A DNA stretch of 64,000 nt from Symsagittifera roscoffensis. Lineage: Eukaryota > Xenacoelomorpha > Acoela > Convolutidae. A program made the translations under genes and the position numbers. Below are positions 11,698 to 23,992 of this stretch, piece after piece. Each line of letters opens with the position of its first letter. The first letter of the stretch is position 1. The notes below the pieces were generated by a model. The model was not told where the DNA came from, ran no database searches, and saw only the letters and a program-made list of their open reading frames with translations. The stretch covers positions 35,901,109 to 35,965,108 of the forward strand of contig NC_087070.1 of assembly GCF_963678635.1 (NCBI RefSeq). The letters are read 5' to 3'.

Positions 11698-12010
11698 CAA
11701 GACCCCTCGTATCAGGGCAAAACCTTGAATGTTCAGACTGCCCTTTAACAGATCTCGCATATTTTTCAATGAATGAAATCTAAAAAACATTATGAATTTT
11801 GGGCTATGAATATTTAAATATTATCAAACTTTCAGTGTTGAAATTTGATTCGTGTATGAAATTGAGAAGAACAATTAGCTTGCCTCAACTCAAATTGAAC
11901 GATTTTGTAGTGCCACATAAATTTCCTCACGTAAACAAATCGCGTTACAATTTCAGCATGTTTTATAAAAACGACCAGGTTAAAAAGTGTCTGGTGCTAG
12001 GTTAAAAGAT
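11698..12010 (-). mobile_element. Helentron-like family A, truncated and degenerate copy
   Basis: It begins CAAGACCCCTCGTATCAGG and keeps the hairpin and the CAGACTGCC block, then becomes a divergent interior (AGCTTGCCTCAACTCAAATT). It stops shortly before the hAT-like element that starts at 12020. Confidence 0.55.
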
Positions 12011-12019
12011 TGGTGTGTG

Positions 12020-12414
12020 CAGGGGCTGATCTACGATTTTAGGGTGGGAAGGGGGGACCTTTTTTTTAGGTCAACCGAATTGACTTTTTGAGCTCTCTCA
12101 AACCACAATAAAACCCCATTTTAAACAAACTTTCCTAAGCTGCAGGCAAATTTTTTGCAAAAACAGGCCAAAAAAGAGGCGTTACTTGGTACTTTTTGGG
12201 AAATGTTCACCAAAAAATTGCGTTTTTTCGGCGCGCGCTTCCCACTCAAAGTTTTTATATTTTGACGCCAAAGGCGCCTTCAGAAGAAAATTTAGGGTCA
12301 GTCAACCAAAAAGGGATATCTCAAAATAGTATAAAGGGAGGATCCTTGGGTCGGCAGGGGGTCGAATCTTTGAAGAAAAGCATCCAACCCCCCGCCCCCC
12401 TTAATCCGCTGGTG
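12020..12414 (+). mobile_element. hAT-like MITE (CAGGGGCGGATC family), worn copy
   Basis: It starts CAGGGGCTGATCTACG and ends TTAATCCGCTGGTG. Inside are GAGCTCTCTCAAACC, GGCGCGCGCTTCCC, GGCGCCTTCAG and GGGGTCGAATC, in the order shared by all copies. No transposase frame. The open frames across it are by-products of its GC-rich sequence. Confidence 0.65.
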
Positions 12415-12716
12415 GGCATCTTTATCCGGTGGGGCCTCACAGGTTCAGAGAGGAATCCCCGAATGAGAAAATATTCTGTGAAAATTGGTCTGACTTGCAA
12501 AAAAACCATTTCGATCCCCAAGCATATGAATTACTAACTTTTTTTTCGAAAGTTGGAGCAATAATATCTAATGTTTAATGTGAACAAGAGTGATCCTGAA
12601 CGGCCAGACGGCCTTGTGAAATGACTGGAGTAGTGTTAGTTTGATCAATTTGATGCAATTTTCAAAAAACCTTTGACTATTTCATTTAGACAACTCTACA
12701 CTTATTTTAACAAATG

Positions 12717-12780
12717 ATTGATACATTTGTGATACAAATTGATGGAAATTGATAAGAATTGATAGAAATTGATACATGAT
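12717..12780 (+). repeat. Short imperfect simple repeat of AAATTGATAGAA type
   Basis: About five imperfect 10-12-bp units built on GAAATTGATA. Confidence 0.7.
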
Positions 12781-12829
12781 GCAAAACATTAATGAGACCA
12801 AACAGCATGTCTCAATTCAGCAATTTCTA

Positions 12830-13085
12830 AGACGGGTTATTTTCCGCTTGCACGATAATAGCACGAAATATATTGAGCTTTATTTATCCCAAATTGGTTA
12901 AATTCGCAATTTCTAAACCCCCATAACTAAAAAGATCCCAGGTGAAACATCTTTTTAAATTTGAGCCCAGGGCAACATTAACTTACGTCTGATAAAAAAA
13001 AATCATTTATTGGCTAATTGAACGTTGCAAAATTGCTTGGAGAAAAAAATTACCCCGAGAACAAAAGTTCAAGCAGAGTAACAAT
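12830..13085 (-). mobile_element. Degenerate Helentron-like family A fragment
   Basis: The central block (AGCACGAAATATATTGAGC, then ATTTATCCCAAATTGG) and the CCCCGAGAACAAAAG block are recognisable. Both ends are lost. Confidence 0.5.
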
Positions 13086-13216
13086 TCATAAATCAATCAT
13101 GGTTGATTATGAACCAATGCAATAAATTATATTCAATTTTGTCTATTATATCCCACAAAATGGACTAATTTGTTTGAACTAAATCTAAATTTTTTGAGCA
13201 TTTTTCAATATATTGA

Positions 13217-13603
13217 CAAGGAAAGCCGGTTGCTGTGCAATTAGCACAGAACATTCCAATTAAAATTATAAAAATAATAGAAAAACTTTTTCTGATTTTC
13301 AAATTAGTGTCATTTTAGTGGGTGATGTGACTTGAGAAAATCAGTTAATTAGTCATGATCGACAACGACAACATTTGTTCTCAAAAAATGAAAACAAAGC
13401 AAAAAAAAAGAAAAAATTATAAATTAAAAACTTTTTGAACTGCTTAAGGTAGTTCAAATCACGAGTGAATAGGCTTTTATATGATATACCACTCAATTTT
13501 CTCTAATAACTAAGTGTGAAATCAGATTGTCTCTGGAAAAAAAAAGAAAAAAACTAAAGTACTACCGACTACAAAGTTCCTCACAGTTTTCAATGGTCGG
13601 AAC
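13217..13603 (-). mobile_element. Helentron-like family B copy
   Basis: It runs from CAAGGAAAGCCGGTTGCTG, with the hairpin CTGTGCAATTAGCACAG, to TTTTCAATGGTCGGAAC, flanked by A on both sides. It has the same end plan as family A but an unrelated interior. It is 387 bp, non-coding. Confidence 0.7.
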
Positions 13604-14274
13604 AAAATTTTTAAAATTTTAGACAAAAGGTTAAGTGTTGAACTTGTTTTTCATGAGTGTGGTTGTTCTATACTAGGCATCGAAAAGAAATTATTGAAAG
13701 AGTTTCACCTTCGAGATTTGAACAGGATATCAAATTTGTGATTTTTTGTAAATTTATGTAACTGCTCAAACAGTTTCTGTCATGGCATGTTTTTTCCTTT
13801 ATACCATTTTTGACTTTTAATTATTCAACGGTTCATAGTTTTGTACGTTACTTCTGCTGAGTACTTCCTACTTCTTTTAGCTGAATACTATTGGGAGGAT
13901 ATTAATGCCTTGTGCTCTAAATTTTTTTTAAAAAAAATGTTCTGCTGTAAGAATTTTTTGAAGTTTGAAAATTGACAAATTCGGGATAATTAACGTGCGC
14001 AAATTTTCTCCGGAACAATTCGATGACGCATACTAAAGTAGGTTTATTAATAAACCAATTCTCGGTAATTAAGCTTGTAAACCAATTTAAATCAATTACG
14101 GCACGGTTATTAAACATGTTACTAGATGCTAAATACGTAATCAACATTAAAATATAAAATAAGCGTTTTTAAACATAAAAAATCTTGATAAAATTTTTGT
14201 TGTATTTTTTTGAAATTTTCAGCCAAATTCAAAAACTTAGGCGTGTCCAAACATTGTTAATATGATAAATGTTC
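13604..14274. other. No feature recognised
   Basis: AT-rich intron sequence, chance frames only. Confidence 0.45.
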
Positions 14275-14480
14275 CCTTTTTTGAGCAAAAGGGAGAAATA
14301 TCAAAGCTTGGGGTGTTTTTTATACAGACCAGTTTCGACATTTTACTTATTCGTTTTCGACGAGGATATTATAACCACAGAAAGTTAAACTGAGCAAGTT
14401 AAAAATTTATATTTCTTGCTTTTGATTGTTTTTATTCAGTTTGGCCAACTTGAAAAAAATTAATGCGCCGAAAAAGTCCG
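14275..14480 (+). mobile_element. Strongly degenerate Helentron-like fragment
   Basis: GGGGTGTTTTTTATACAGACC, a stretch like TTTCGACATTTT and TTTGGCCAACTTG follow the order of the family 5' half. The call rests on order rather than on long identity. Confidence 0.3.
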
Positions 14481-14640
14481 GTGTTTTATAAAATGAAGAA
14501 TAAATTTTTAAAAAATTTTATCAAAAATTAAGCAAACTTTTATTTCATGCCAAGTTTTGTTATCAAACAATAACCGAGTCAGAAAAAAGTTTATTGCTTT
14601 ACATAATTTATTGCCGAAATTGATTTCATGATAAATCAAA

Positions 14641-15391
14641 CAAGACTGCTCGTATCAAGGCGAAGCCCTGAATGTTCCGACTGCCTTTTAAGGTCTATGG
14701 AGCAGTAAACACATGAAAAATTGAATTTTAAAAAAACAAGACTGCTCGTGTCAAGGCGAAGCCCTAAATGTTCCGACTGCTTTTTAAGTTTTATGGAGTA
14801 GCAGTAACATAAATAACAAAAAAAATTAAACGTAATAAAATAAAATGAGACAATTTTTTTCTAAAATTCGAAAATCATCGCCCCACACGCCATATAAAGT
14901 ACAAAAACAAATTTTGCTCCTTGTAACAACTCAATTATGGCAAATAAGCTTCCTGCAACCAATTTGGAACAATTTCTAAGACGGATTAATTCTCCGCTTA
15001 CGCGTTAATAGCGCGAAATTATTGCGCGTCAATTGCTCCAAATCTTTAAACCCCCATAACTTTACAAAAAATAATCACAGTTGAAATGTCTTTTCAAATT
15101 TAAGCACAGAACTTTAAAATTTTTTGAATGATAAGAAAAATTCCGTCAAAAATGGCTAATTAAAAAGTCGAAATTAGTTTGAAGAAAAAAACCCACACCC
15201 CGAGCACAAATACTCCGCTACTTTCGTATCGAAAGTCGGAACAATGAAATAAATGTTTTTAAATTTGAGAATTTTGCAAAAATAATCCCCCCACACGCCA
15301 TATAAAGTGCAAAGTGATAGATTTCGCTCCTAGTAACAAATCAATTATTGTAAATAAGCTTCCTTCAACCAATTTGGGACATTTTCTAAGA
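14641..15391 (-). mobile_element. Helentron-like family A, older copy split by a nested copy
   Basis: The hairpin end is at 14641-14736. The interior resumes at 15243 (AAATTTGAGAATTTTGC, then the CCACACGCCATATAAAGTGC block) and breaks off near 15391. The 14737-15242 copy lies between the two parts. Confidence 0.72.
14737..15242 (-). mobile_element. Helentron-like family A, complete copy nested in another
   Basis: It runs from CAAGACTGCTCGTGTCAAG to CGTATCGAAAGTCGGAAC, 506 bp. It interrupts the copy that begins at 14641, and the two halves of that older copy join across it without obvious loss. Confidence 0.8.
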
Positions 15392-15399
15392 CGGAACTT

Positions 15400-15631
15400 C
15401 TGCTTGTCTGGTTTAGTTTGCTTGCAAAATAACACACTTTGAAATCTATTCTTTTGTATTTTATATGGCGTGTGGGGGGATGACTTTCATAAAAAATTTC
15501 AAATTTTAGACAAAAAATTTTTTTTTTCATTTTGTTTTATTTCTTTGAATTGTTTTAATGTTATTACTGCTCCATAAACCTTAAAAGGCAGTCGGAACAT
15601 TCAGGGCTTCGCCCTGATACGAGCAGTCTTG
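15400..15631 (+). mobile_element. Helentron-like family A, 3' half
   Basis: It contains the TTATATGGCGTGTGGGGGG block and ends with a well-preserved hairpin and GAGCAGTCTTG followed by T. It faces the truncated copy on its left, so the two form an imperfect inverted repeat (about 15250-15340 against 15430-15520). Confidence 0.72.
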
Positions 15632-17099
15632 TTGACTCTTAAAAATGAAATACATGCAAGATTGTTGTATATGTATAATCCGATATCAAAGATAAGGGCG
15701 TCAAAAAAAGACGCGTTTAATGTCTAATTAGCAATTTTGTGTCTTATTGCCAAATCCCGAGGCTTAATTTGACATAATGTCAATTCCGATTAATTGACAT
15801 AATTCTTTGAGACATGATTGGATTAAATATCCAATCTTCCCCGCTATCAAGTTATCATCCGCATCCCTGAAGCGGTCTAGGGGGAGATGGCAACTTGGTT
15901 AAAGAAAGGATTCTTCAGTCAATTAGAAACGAGTAGTTCACAAGCAGAACTAAACAATCTTGTTGCAAATCAAAAAAAGTCGGAATAATAGCGGAACAGT
16001 AGAATATTTCCACTTGTGTCAATTTGAGGGCGGGGGGGGGTGTAGAGAATGTGGAATGATTTTTTCTTGATTTCTTTTCTCCTGAAAGATGCTAATTCAA
16101 AAACTTTTGTTTATGAGTAAGATACAATATCATATTATCCTAACTTGTTAGAGCAAGACGCACAAGAAGTTGCGACCAAGCAATACCATCATATTATTTC
16201 CATCCCGAAGGCAAAAGAGGAAAAAGACAGACGGTAATTTTAGGTGATCCGCTAAATCTGACAAAAATATCAATTTCGTGTAATGGAGAAAAGATTTATT
16301 TAGTATACTGTAACGTGCACGCAGCAGTTCAGATCAAAATCCAATTAGGTTTTTGGAATAAAAAACGACTTTTGGTCTGCAATCTAGACTTTTAGAAAAT
16401 TGCCAAAATAAACACTAAGTCAAATTCAATTATTTTCTTTGGTACTATTTTCATAAATCACATGCATTATGAAGCTCTTTTTCCTCCCCCCCCCCTTTTT
16501 CTAGTAAAATTTTGTTCAATTTTTCCGAGTATTATAAAAATTGGGATGCAAACTGATTAGGCCATGAAAACCCGTTGCTACATAATAAAATTGATGATTA
16601 TGTGAGGTGGGGGGAAAAGAAAAGTACCCATTATGGAAGTATAAGATTCGGACGAATTTCAATACGACTATTTTCAACAAATTGGAACCATAAAATTTTG
16701 TCAACCTGTTGTCAAATGTTTTTGATATGAATTTAGTCACACGTTTACTAAAACAGCAGAAAAACTTTGAATCAATTTAGTTATGTACGCTAAAAATAGT
16801 TTGTCCAGTCCTATATTCAATTTTTTCAGAGTTTGCTCTAAAATCGCTATCAAAAACATCTAAAGCTGCTGTTCTGAAATGAAAGAAAAAACTGAGAAAA
16901 AAATATTTTACAAAAAATTAACAGATTAACAGAAAAATTAAAAATTTACGAAAAATTAATATGAAAATGAGCTGATCTCATCTATATTTATTCCACTCAA
17001 AATACAGCTTTTTCTAAAGAGTGTTTGTTGATTATGGTAATGTGTAACAAAGCTAGCCAGTTTTCCTAACGTTGTCAGAGACAAACATCTATCTTTTTT
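15632..17099. other. Mostly unassigned intron sequence
   Basis: Apart from the G/C-tract TIR element at 16479-16624, only a small palindrome (GATTGGATTAAATATCCAATC region, 15819-15839) stands out. Confidence 0.4.
16479..16624. mobile_element. G/C-tract TIR element, short copy
   Basis: TTTCCTCCCCC at the left and GTGAGGTGGGGGGAAAAGA at the right are inverted. The interior ATGCAAACTGATTAGGCCAT is the reverse of the 63.3-kb copy's interior. Confidence 0.55.
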
Positions 17100-17190
17100 T
17101 AAGATCATTTATCCACGAGGGATAGGACCAACATACGAGCTGTACAGCTCATCACGGCGAACCGCTGTTGTGCCCCTGCTTAAGAACTAC
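17100..17190 (-). repeat. Family D repeat with perfect GAGCTGTACAGCTC palindrome
   Basis: The 14-bp palindrome at 17137-17150 sits in the shared block. In reverse it reads GCAGGGGCACAACAGCGGTT, CGCCGTGAT, palindrome, CGTATGTTGG. Shares more than 40 bp with the copy at 4985. Confidence 0.55.
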
Positions 17191-18086
17191 ATGCAATTTT
17201 TTTGGAAAGACTTTTTGGAAAGAAATAACAGAAAGACTTTATGTTATATGAAAGTTGGCACTAGCAAAAATAGTCTGGATGCAAGAAATACTATGAGATT
17301 TAGTCGGGCCCAAAAAATAAAACAAAATAGTCACACTTTTTAAATGCCATTGAAATAGATGAAATAACATGTTTTAAGTATCTCAAAATCCAATCGAACA
17401 GTCAAATGATTTTTCTTCAGCTCATTAATCAGGTAAAATTTAGATTATTGGATTTCCGAGTAGTTTTCTTTCACTTGAAAAAAAGTTCTGGCATGACCAT
17501 GAGCCATAGTTCAAGCAAATATGTTCAAGCAATAGTTCAAAATGGCATAATGTAATGCAATTTCCCATTATGAACAAATTAACTATTATGAAATTTTTTT
17601 TCTTCATACCTTACCTCGTTACATCACGCATTCAGCCATAATAACACGCAAGACGACTGAGAACGTGGAAAATTCAAATTTGTGGGGAAAGTGAAAAGAA
17701 GCCTCAAAATTAAGCAATACATAGAACTATTTTATCTAGAGGGTTGATTAGACCTTGTATTCAAAATCGATGCAATTATTTTCGCCACCTGTGCTTTTCT
17801 TGTGAAAAGTTTCCGTGATTCGGTTCATTCTACTCAATCTGGACAACAATATGGGCACCAAAATAGGTTATGCCCGAAGCTTTTTTCCGATGAATTGAAG
17901 AACTTTGTTCTGACATTTTCCAGATTTTGGGTTGAAAGCACTGCTCAGGAAAAGAAAAAATAAAAGGGGAGATGAAAAGATGTAAATTCGAAAAGTTTTA
18001 CCAACCGAAAAATTATTGGACAAAGAAAAATCCTTTCCAAGCTCAGTTACTATTATGGTAATATGAGTTGCCAATCAGACTTGGTG
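17191..18086. other. No feature recognised
   Basis: AT-rich intron sequence without clear repeats or frames. Confidence 0.45.
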
Positions 18087-18094
18087 GTTTTGTC

Positions 18095-18386
18095 GGATCA
18101 ACCGTACAACCCCCCCCCCCCCAACCTACCGTAGATTGCCCTCCCCAAGCATGTACTTATTCTGAAAAATAATTCTGTACGAAATAAGAATTATACACAA
18201 ATGTGCAATTAAATTCAGTTTTAATACGTTTTATACGGGATTTTACACAAACTATTTTTTTAACTCAATTTTTTTTAGTAATACTGTGAGTTTTGAACGA
18301 ATCTTCAATATACTCAACGTTAGCTTAAGAAAATTTTATATTTCTCCCCTTAAATCGATTTGATGGAGAAACTGTACGGTTGATCT
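18095..18386. mobile_element. TIR element with perfect 8-bp target duplication (GATCAACCGTACA family)
   Basis: GATCAACCGTACA (18096-18108) and its exact reverse complement (18373-18385) bound a 290-bp non-coding element. GTTTTGTC lies on both sides (18087-18094 and 18387-18394), an exact 8-bp duplication typical of hAT or P elements. A run of 13 C follows the left TIR. Confidence 0.75.
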
Positions 18387-18679
18387 GTTTTGTCTTTTTC
18401 ACCTAAATCTAGACGCAGGCATTACACAATTTCGACAAAAAACGGTTTGTTAAGTTAATCTACAAAAAATACAAATACAAAAGAGGGTTGAGTTTTTCAA
18501 TAGGAAAACTAATTTGATCCATCGGAGGTTTTTTTGTGACAAATTTTACGTGTTCTTGCGACAAACTGAGACATTTTTACGACAATTTAGGAAACATTGA
18601 TCCTTGTATTTTAGTACAAAATAATTTCCACTGAAGTGTAACAAATTTCCTCTAAACGAGTAAATGAGTTCATTGAAAA

Positions 18680-19352
18680 TTACTGTGCAGTGGCTAGCGC
18701 GCAATTAGGTGTCTGTATGATGTATGTTCCTGGATTCCAGAGACAAGTCGTTACACATGTTCCAACATGCAAGTGGACTCCACTCAAAAAATATCTGTGG
18801 ATTCCGCGTACAAATTTTTGCAACGTAAATATTGTCGGCATATTAGTTTTGATGCGGATTCCGCAGCGAGCATATAAAGGTAGTGGTTCCGGATTCCGCA
18901 AATGTAAGTGGATTCCCCAAATGTAAGTCAATCTGCAAAATTATGCGGATTCCGCTTACAATTCGAAGACTCCGCTTACAATTTGGGGATTCCGCTTGCA
19001 ATTTGTGGATTCTACTTACAGCTGCGGCTTCCACGACAGCTTAAAATTACTAAACAAGTATATTATGAGTTGTTTGTGGATTCCACAAACTGTCTCAGAT
19101 TCTGCAAGTTTTATTGTGAATTCTACAAATTTTGTTTCCGCAGAATTGCTTGTTTTTGTAGCGATTTTGAGCAGTAAAGTATTTTAGCTATTTGTCCGTG
19201 GAACCCAAAACAGCTTAGAAGGTTTAAAAAAATGCAAAGCTGCGGATTCCCCATTAATTCTTTTTTTATTCTGTTGCGCTTAAAATTCAAATTTGCTTAC
19301 AACTTTACATTCTAATCCGATTACAATTCACAAAATGCACAGTTTGGCCTCG
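18680..19352 (+). repeat. Palindromic-iteron element, copy 1
   Basis: The unit is built from degenerate repeats of GCGGATTCCGC joined by TTACAATT-like spacers at about 20-bp steps around 18930-19030. Perfect 11-bp palindromes lie at 18854-18864 and 18945-18955. It starts near ACTGTGCAGTGGCTAGCG and ends AATGCACAGTTTGGCCTCG. Chance open frames follow the repeat period and are not genes. Non-autonomous, family unknown to me. Confidence 0.7.
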
Positions 19353-20077
19353 TAATGCTTTTTTCTCGATTTCGAATGTATCTTGATGAATTTTTTTAGT
19401 AATTTATTATTTAAAAAAAACTCCATTGTGCAACTCAATTGAAAGGAAACAAATATTAAGGCACGTGTGTTTGTAGTTTTTTTTTGAAGTTAGGAGGAAC
19501 AATGTCGTTGTTTTTTTTCCGCGTTCGAGCAACCAAAGTGAGCTGAGTGTAACAACTATTGTAACTATACAGCCACCCAAGTGAAAGTCAAAACTTCAAA
19601 ACATTTTTCTCACTGTTGGTAAAATTTAAGCATAATAATTTTTTTTCGGAAATAAGTAAGAATTTACCAAAGTTTTTATGAAGCAATACGGTTTAAAAAC
19701 AGGTCTCTATTTTTTATTGTTTTACCATATTTGCCCGTACATCGAATAAAAATTAATTCATCTATCTTCGCCTCCTCCCGCACACCATGGACCATTAAAC
19801 GAGCGATAGAAGAGCCAACAACTCTCGTAGCACACCATAAAGTAACCTTAACAATATAGTAACTATTAAGGAGGGCTCATGATTTTTAATAGTTACTGCC
19901 ACAATTATCTTCTGTTAAAATTTGCGGGTCGGCAAAGCCTTTGTGGGAGCCACAAAATTAAAATTGTCTCAAAATATGAACGAATAAGCCACTAAAAATA
20001 GGACACTTTCACTCTGAAATATCCAATTTTGTGATTGAAAATCAATTTTTAAAAAAGTACCAAGCCATTTGTGCACT
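19353..20077. other. Unassigned spacer between palindromic-iteron copies
   Basis: AT-rich. A TAGTAACTATTAAGG / TTTTTAATAGTTACTG inverted pair near 19857-19907 is the only visible structure. Confidence 0.4.
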
Positions 20078-21168
20078 TAATAGGCGCACAATATGTTGTC
20101 TGTATGTTCCTGGATTCCTGAAAAAAATTCTTTCAGTTTGTTCGACATTGTAAGTGGATTCCACTTACAAAGTTTCCGCGAATTCCGCGTACAAATACCT
20201 GTGATGTAAAAATTGTCGGCACGTTTGTTTCGTCGCTGATTCCGCAATAAGCTAATATAGCTATTTGTTCTGGATTGCGCAACTGTAATCGGATTCAGCA
20301 AAAGCAGGCGGATTCTTCAACAATAAGTGGATGTAGTTTTGTTTGTTATGCTGGACTGAACCAATCTTTGCGTCAACTATTAGGAGTTATAATTAAACCT
20401 ATTATCTAGCAAATGCGGAAACTGAAAGCAAGGATTTAAATATTGTAAATGGAATGCAACAACAAATTTTAAAACATTGTTCAACTGCAGCTTTTTAGTG
20501 TTTGGAAACTTATTAATAATTCAGCATTATAACCCATAAAATAGTTTACTTAAGTTTATTTTCATTCTTTCAGTAGTTGAGATAGTAAAAGTGTTCATTT
20601 TTTTAGTATTTAATATCGGAAAAGTGTTCATTTTTTTTAGTATTTGAGATCGGAAAGGTGTTCAGTTTTTCAGTATTTGAGATTTAGCTCGTGAGTTCAA
20701 ACTGTTGGCAGTAAATGAGATTGAACTGATAAGCAGTCTCGCTGATGACCTACAAAAATAGATTTAATTTTTAATTCAAAAATTAAATTTCTAGACGCAA
20801 CTATCTACGTTTCCGGAATCAGCAAACATATGCGGATTTCTCTTACTATTTGCGAATTCAGCTTAAAAGTTGCGAATTCTGTTTACAATTGCGGATTCCG
20901 CAACAGCTCGATTTGATTATACCTATATTTTATCATTGGTTTGTGGATTCCACAAATTATTCTGGATTCCGCAAGGACTTTTCCTCTTTTTTTGCCTATT
21001 TTCGGAGCAATTTTGAGCGGTAGAGTGTTTCAGCTATTTGCTTATGGAATCCAAACCAGCAAAGAATTTCAAAGAATATCATGTTGCGGAGTCCGCCAAA
21101 AATCTGATTTTAGCCTGTTGAAGAATCCATTCATAAGCACAAAAAAGCAGTTTGGCCTCGTATTAAAA
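20078..21168 (+). repeat. Palindromic-iteron element, copy 2, interrupted
   Basis: The left part (20078-20340, TGTCTGTATGTTCCTGGATTC) and right part (about 20805-21168, ending AGCAGTTTGGCCTCG) match copy 1. About 460 bp of unrelated AT-rich sequence lies between. A perfect palindrome is at 20891-20901. The insert carries the short tandem repeats at 20571-20694. Confidence 0.62.
20571..20694 (+). repeat. Three to four 33-36-bp tandem units
   Basis: Units of the form AGTATTTGAGATCGGAAA followed by GTGTTCATTTTTT, lying in the insert of palindromic-iteron copy 2. Confidence 0.75.
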
Positions 21169-23639
21169 TAAATTGATCTCAGAATGACGCAGTAGTTTTT
21201 GAGCAACTTTTTATAAAACAAGAGGAGCCAAAAATGCTTATTGTTAAAGTAAAAAATTGCGTCGAATAAAATTGACAGGAAAAGTCCCCCGTATTTGTTC
21301 TGGAATGGATCTAAGCAACATTTGCCTTCATCACTCTTTGACATCACTCCATCACAAATTTAGAATACTGCGAGCACACCCGCGTGGGAACACGAATGTT
21401 CCAAGATCAATCTCCACTCTACAATGTTTTTGGTCTGAAGATCGTCTGAATATTTAAATTGAATATAAAAACCAACCAGAATATATATATTCTGCATTTT
21501 GCTTGATTGTCGTAACAATAGAAAACTGCACGCTGACTAATGATCTAATAGGAACATTTTAAACTACAAGTGTTTTCGGAAAAAATAGCAGTTGAAACTT
21601 TGGTTTTAAGGCTCAAATCTAGGTTTAAAGCCCCAGTTGGAATTAACTACATAAAAAGAAATTAGTTGAATCGTGCGGTAAAAATTTTGCATTTGAGATT
21701 TTTTTTAAATTGATTCGTTTAACTGCGAGAGCATACATCTCAGAATGAACAGGACGTTTTTGAAGCTTATAAATTGCAGGCAAATTCAATTTTCTCAATA
21801 GTTAGTGATATGCAAATTCAATTTTCTCAATAGTTAGTAATATGCATATGCATTCTTAATATGCATTGCAAAACTTGAGTAAGGTTAAATCATATTTTTT
21901 TGCTTGCGTTTTTGTGTAGCTTTCAATGACTGCACTTGAATGATATCAAAAATTCACCTAATACTTAGTTTTTCAATTTTTTTGGCAAGTTTTCTTGAGT
22001 AGCAAACTAATTGTAAAAATGAACCTCAAGTATAGGAAATTGATTTTTTGATATAAGCACAACAGAATTGTATTATCAGGTGATTATATCTGCCATAATC
22101 AACTCCTCTCGTAAACTGCCCTAGCTGTAAGCGGACTTGGAATAAAAAGAAGTTCGGAGACTACAAGACATCCAATTAATTTTTTGCACTCAGGATAGCG
22201 ACTGAAAAAAACCATCGTTGTTGCAAGAAAGACATTGCTAAAACCATGAAATCTGAAAAAAACGGATGTAATTTAATCACTCATCTCTAAATATAACTGA
22301 AACTAATTCCTATCTTGTTTTCAGTGACCAGATTTCAAATTTTAATTATTTCCTCTTCTTCATATCCGTATATTGAGGGAAATTTTGCTGGTGGTGAGTT
22401 ATGATAACTTCAGTGATGCAAACTGCAACCGATCAGCTACTACGTTGCAACAATCCTCTAAATAAAAGTTATATTCAACCCCCTAGCCAAACACACCCTA
22501 GCATTTCCCGACATCCCTTTTTGGCATGCTGGTTTTAAGAGATTATTAACAGCGTCTTCAAATCAGGGCACTTATTTGGCAAAACAGGGCCCTTGTAGTT
22601 CTTTGAAGTAGCATGGAAAATCAATTTGGGACCTAAAAATCAATTTTTTAAAATTTTTTTTTGGAAATCTCTATCCCTTTTGAAATAATCCTACATCCAC
22701 CACTGGTCTTAACCGTCATAGGAGCCAAAATTTACAATTTTGTTGCTATCTTTATATTAGTATTTTCATTCATCTGATTATATTTATAACCCACTTTTGG
22801 TGCAGACCATTATTTTTTAAGACGCCTTCCTAAAAACTGACGCTCTGTCAAAAAACTGACGTAGGTGACTTTATGTGAGAAATTGGATGATTTTTACTTC
22901 CTCTACAGACATGCCTTCTATCAGCTATGAAAAAAGAACATACTTCCAAACTACTGCTTGCTCTTGTTAAAAAAAGATGTCCTCCTTTCAAAGTGACCAA
23001 TAAAAGCCACTTTTGGCAACTCCTGGTAAAATGTCAATATGAAATCCCTGTAAAAAAAATGCTCTAAAATTATTACTTTCAGATGAAAAAAATTTGCGAA
23101 AACTCTTTAAAAATGTTCAGTTTAACTTGCAACTCACATTATTAGCTCGTGTATTGTTAGCATGCTAGCTTCCGTTGGCCTTTTGATTTCCGATACAAAA
23201 TATCCAGGTGATTGTGTATTTTTCGGGACTTCAAAAGCCTTGAAAAGTTTTTTATCAAGGAATTTTTCTGGTCTATCATTTAACGCATTTTTTTAAAAAA
23301 CATTAATTTTTATTATACTACATGTCATCGATTTTTGTTGAAGTTTTTTTTTGGTGGGCTCAGAACTTTTGTTGAATTTTTTTTATCAAGTACTAAATGG
23401 CGCAAATATTTTGATTATTACGATTATGTTAGAATTGTTCTGATTAGTATGATGATTAAGATTGGATTTGAGACTAGTTTTATTTATTATAATTATTTAT
23501 CTTTGACCACTATTTGAACTCTTTAAAAGTTTCCTAAAATGGTTTCAGTTTATGACAAATTTTTTGAACATTTCATAATTTTTTTTTTTGTTTATTTTTC
23601 TGACTAAAAACAATTGATGTGAATGAAAATTTTGTCGCC
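21169..23639. other. No feature recognised (2.5 kb)
   Basis: AT-rich intron sequence. Only the 32-bp tandem pair at 21781 stands out. Confidence 0.45.
21781..21844 (+). repeat. Two 32-bp tandem units
   Basis: CAAATTCAATTTTCTCAATA plus 12 more bases occurs twice with one difference. Confidence 0.85.
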
Positions 23640-23992
23640 GTTTTTTTAGATTGACTAAAATGATTTTCTGAACTCTCATAAATCACTGTAAAGAACCCAT
23701 TTTGACCAATATTTCTACGCCGCAGGCAAAATCTTGAAAAACAGGCCAAAAAAAGGTTTTTTTATGCAATTTTTGGAACATTTTGCCCGAAAAATTGCTT
23801 TTTTTTGGCGCGCGCTCCCCCCTCAAAATTAGTATATATTGGCGCCGAAGGCTCCTTCAGAAAAATTTTGAGGTCGGTCACCAATAATGGATATCTCAAA
23901 ATAGTACAAAGGGGGACCCGTTGGGTTGGCAGAAGGTCTAATTCCTGAGGGGAGGGGAGTGCGTCCAACTATCCCCCTCTAAATCGGCTACT
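23640..23992 (+). mobile_element. hAT-like MITE (CAGGGGCGGATC family), 5' end lost
   Basis: CTACGCCGCAGGCAAAATC, GGCGCGCGCTCCCCCC, TTGGCGCCGAAGGC and GGGGGACCCGTTGGG follow the family order to a worn end (CTAAATCGGCTACTG). The left terminus is not recognisable. Confidence 0.6.

Noticed and set aside
18845-19035. CRISPR-like array
   Set aside because: The repeats are palindromic and about 20 bp apart without unique 30-bp spacers, and the genome is an animal's.
18680-19187. Overlapping frames with repeated Cys/Phe/Gly motifs in the palindromic array
   Set aside because: The periodic peptides arise from the 20-bp DNA repeats on both strands. The same happens at 37.8-38.1 kb.
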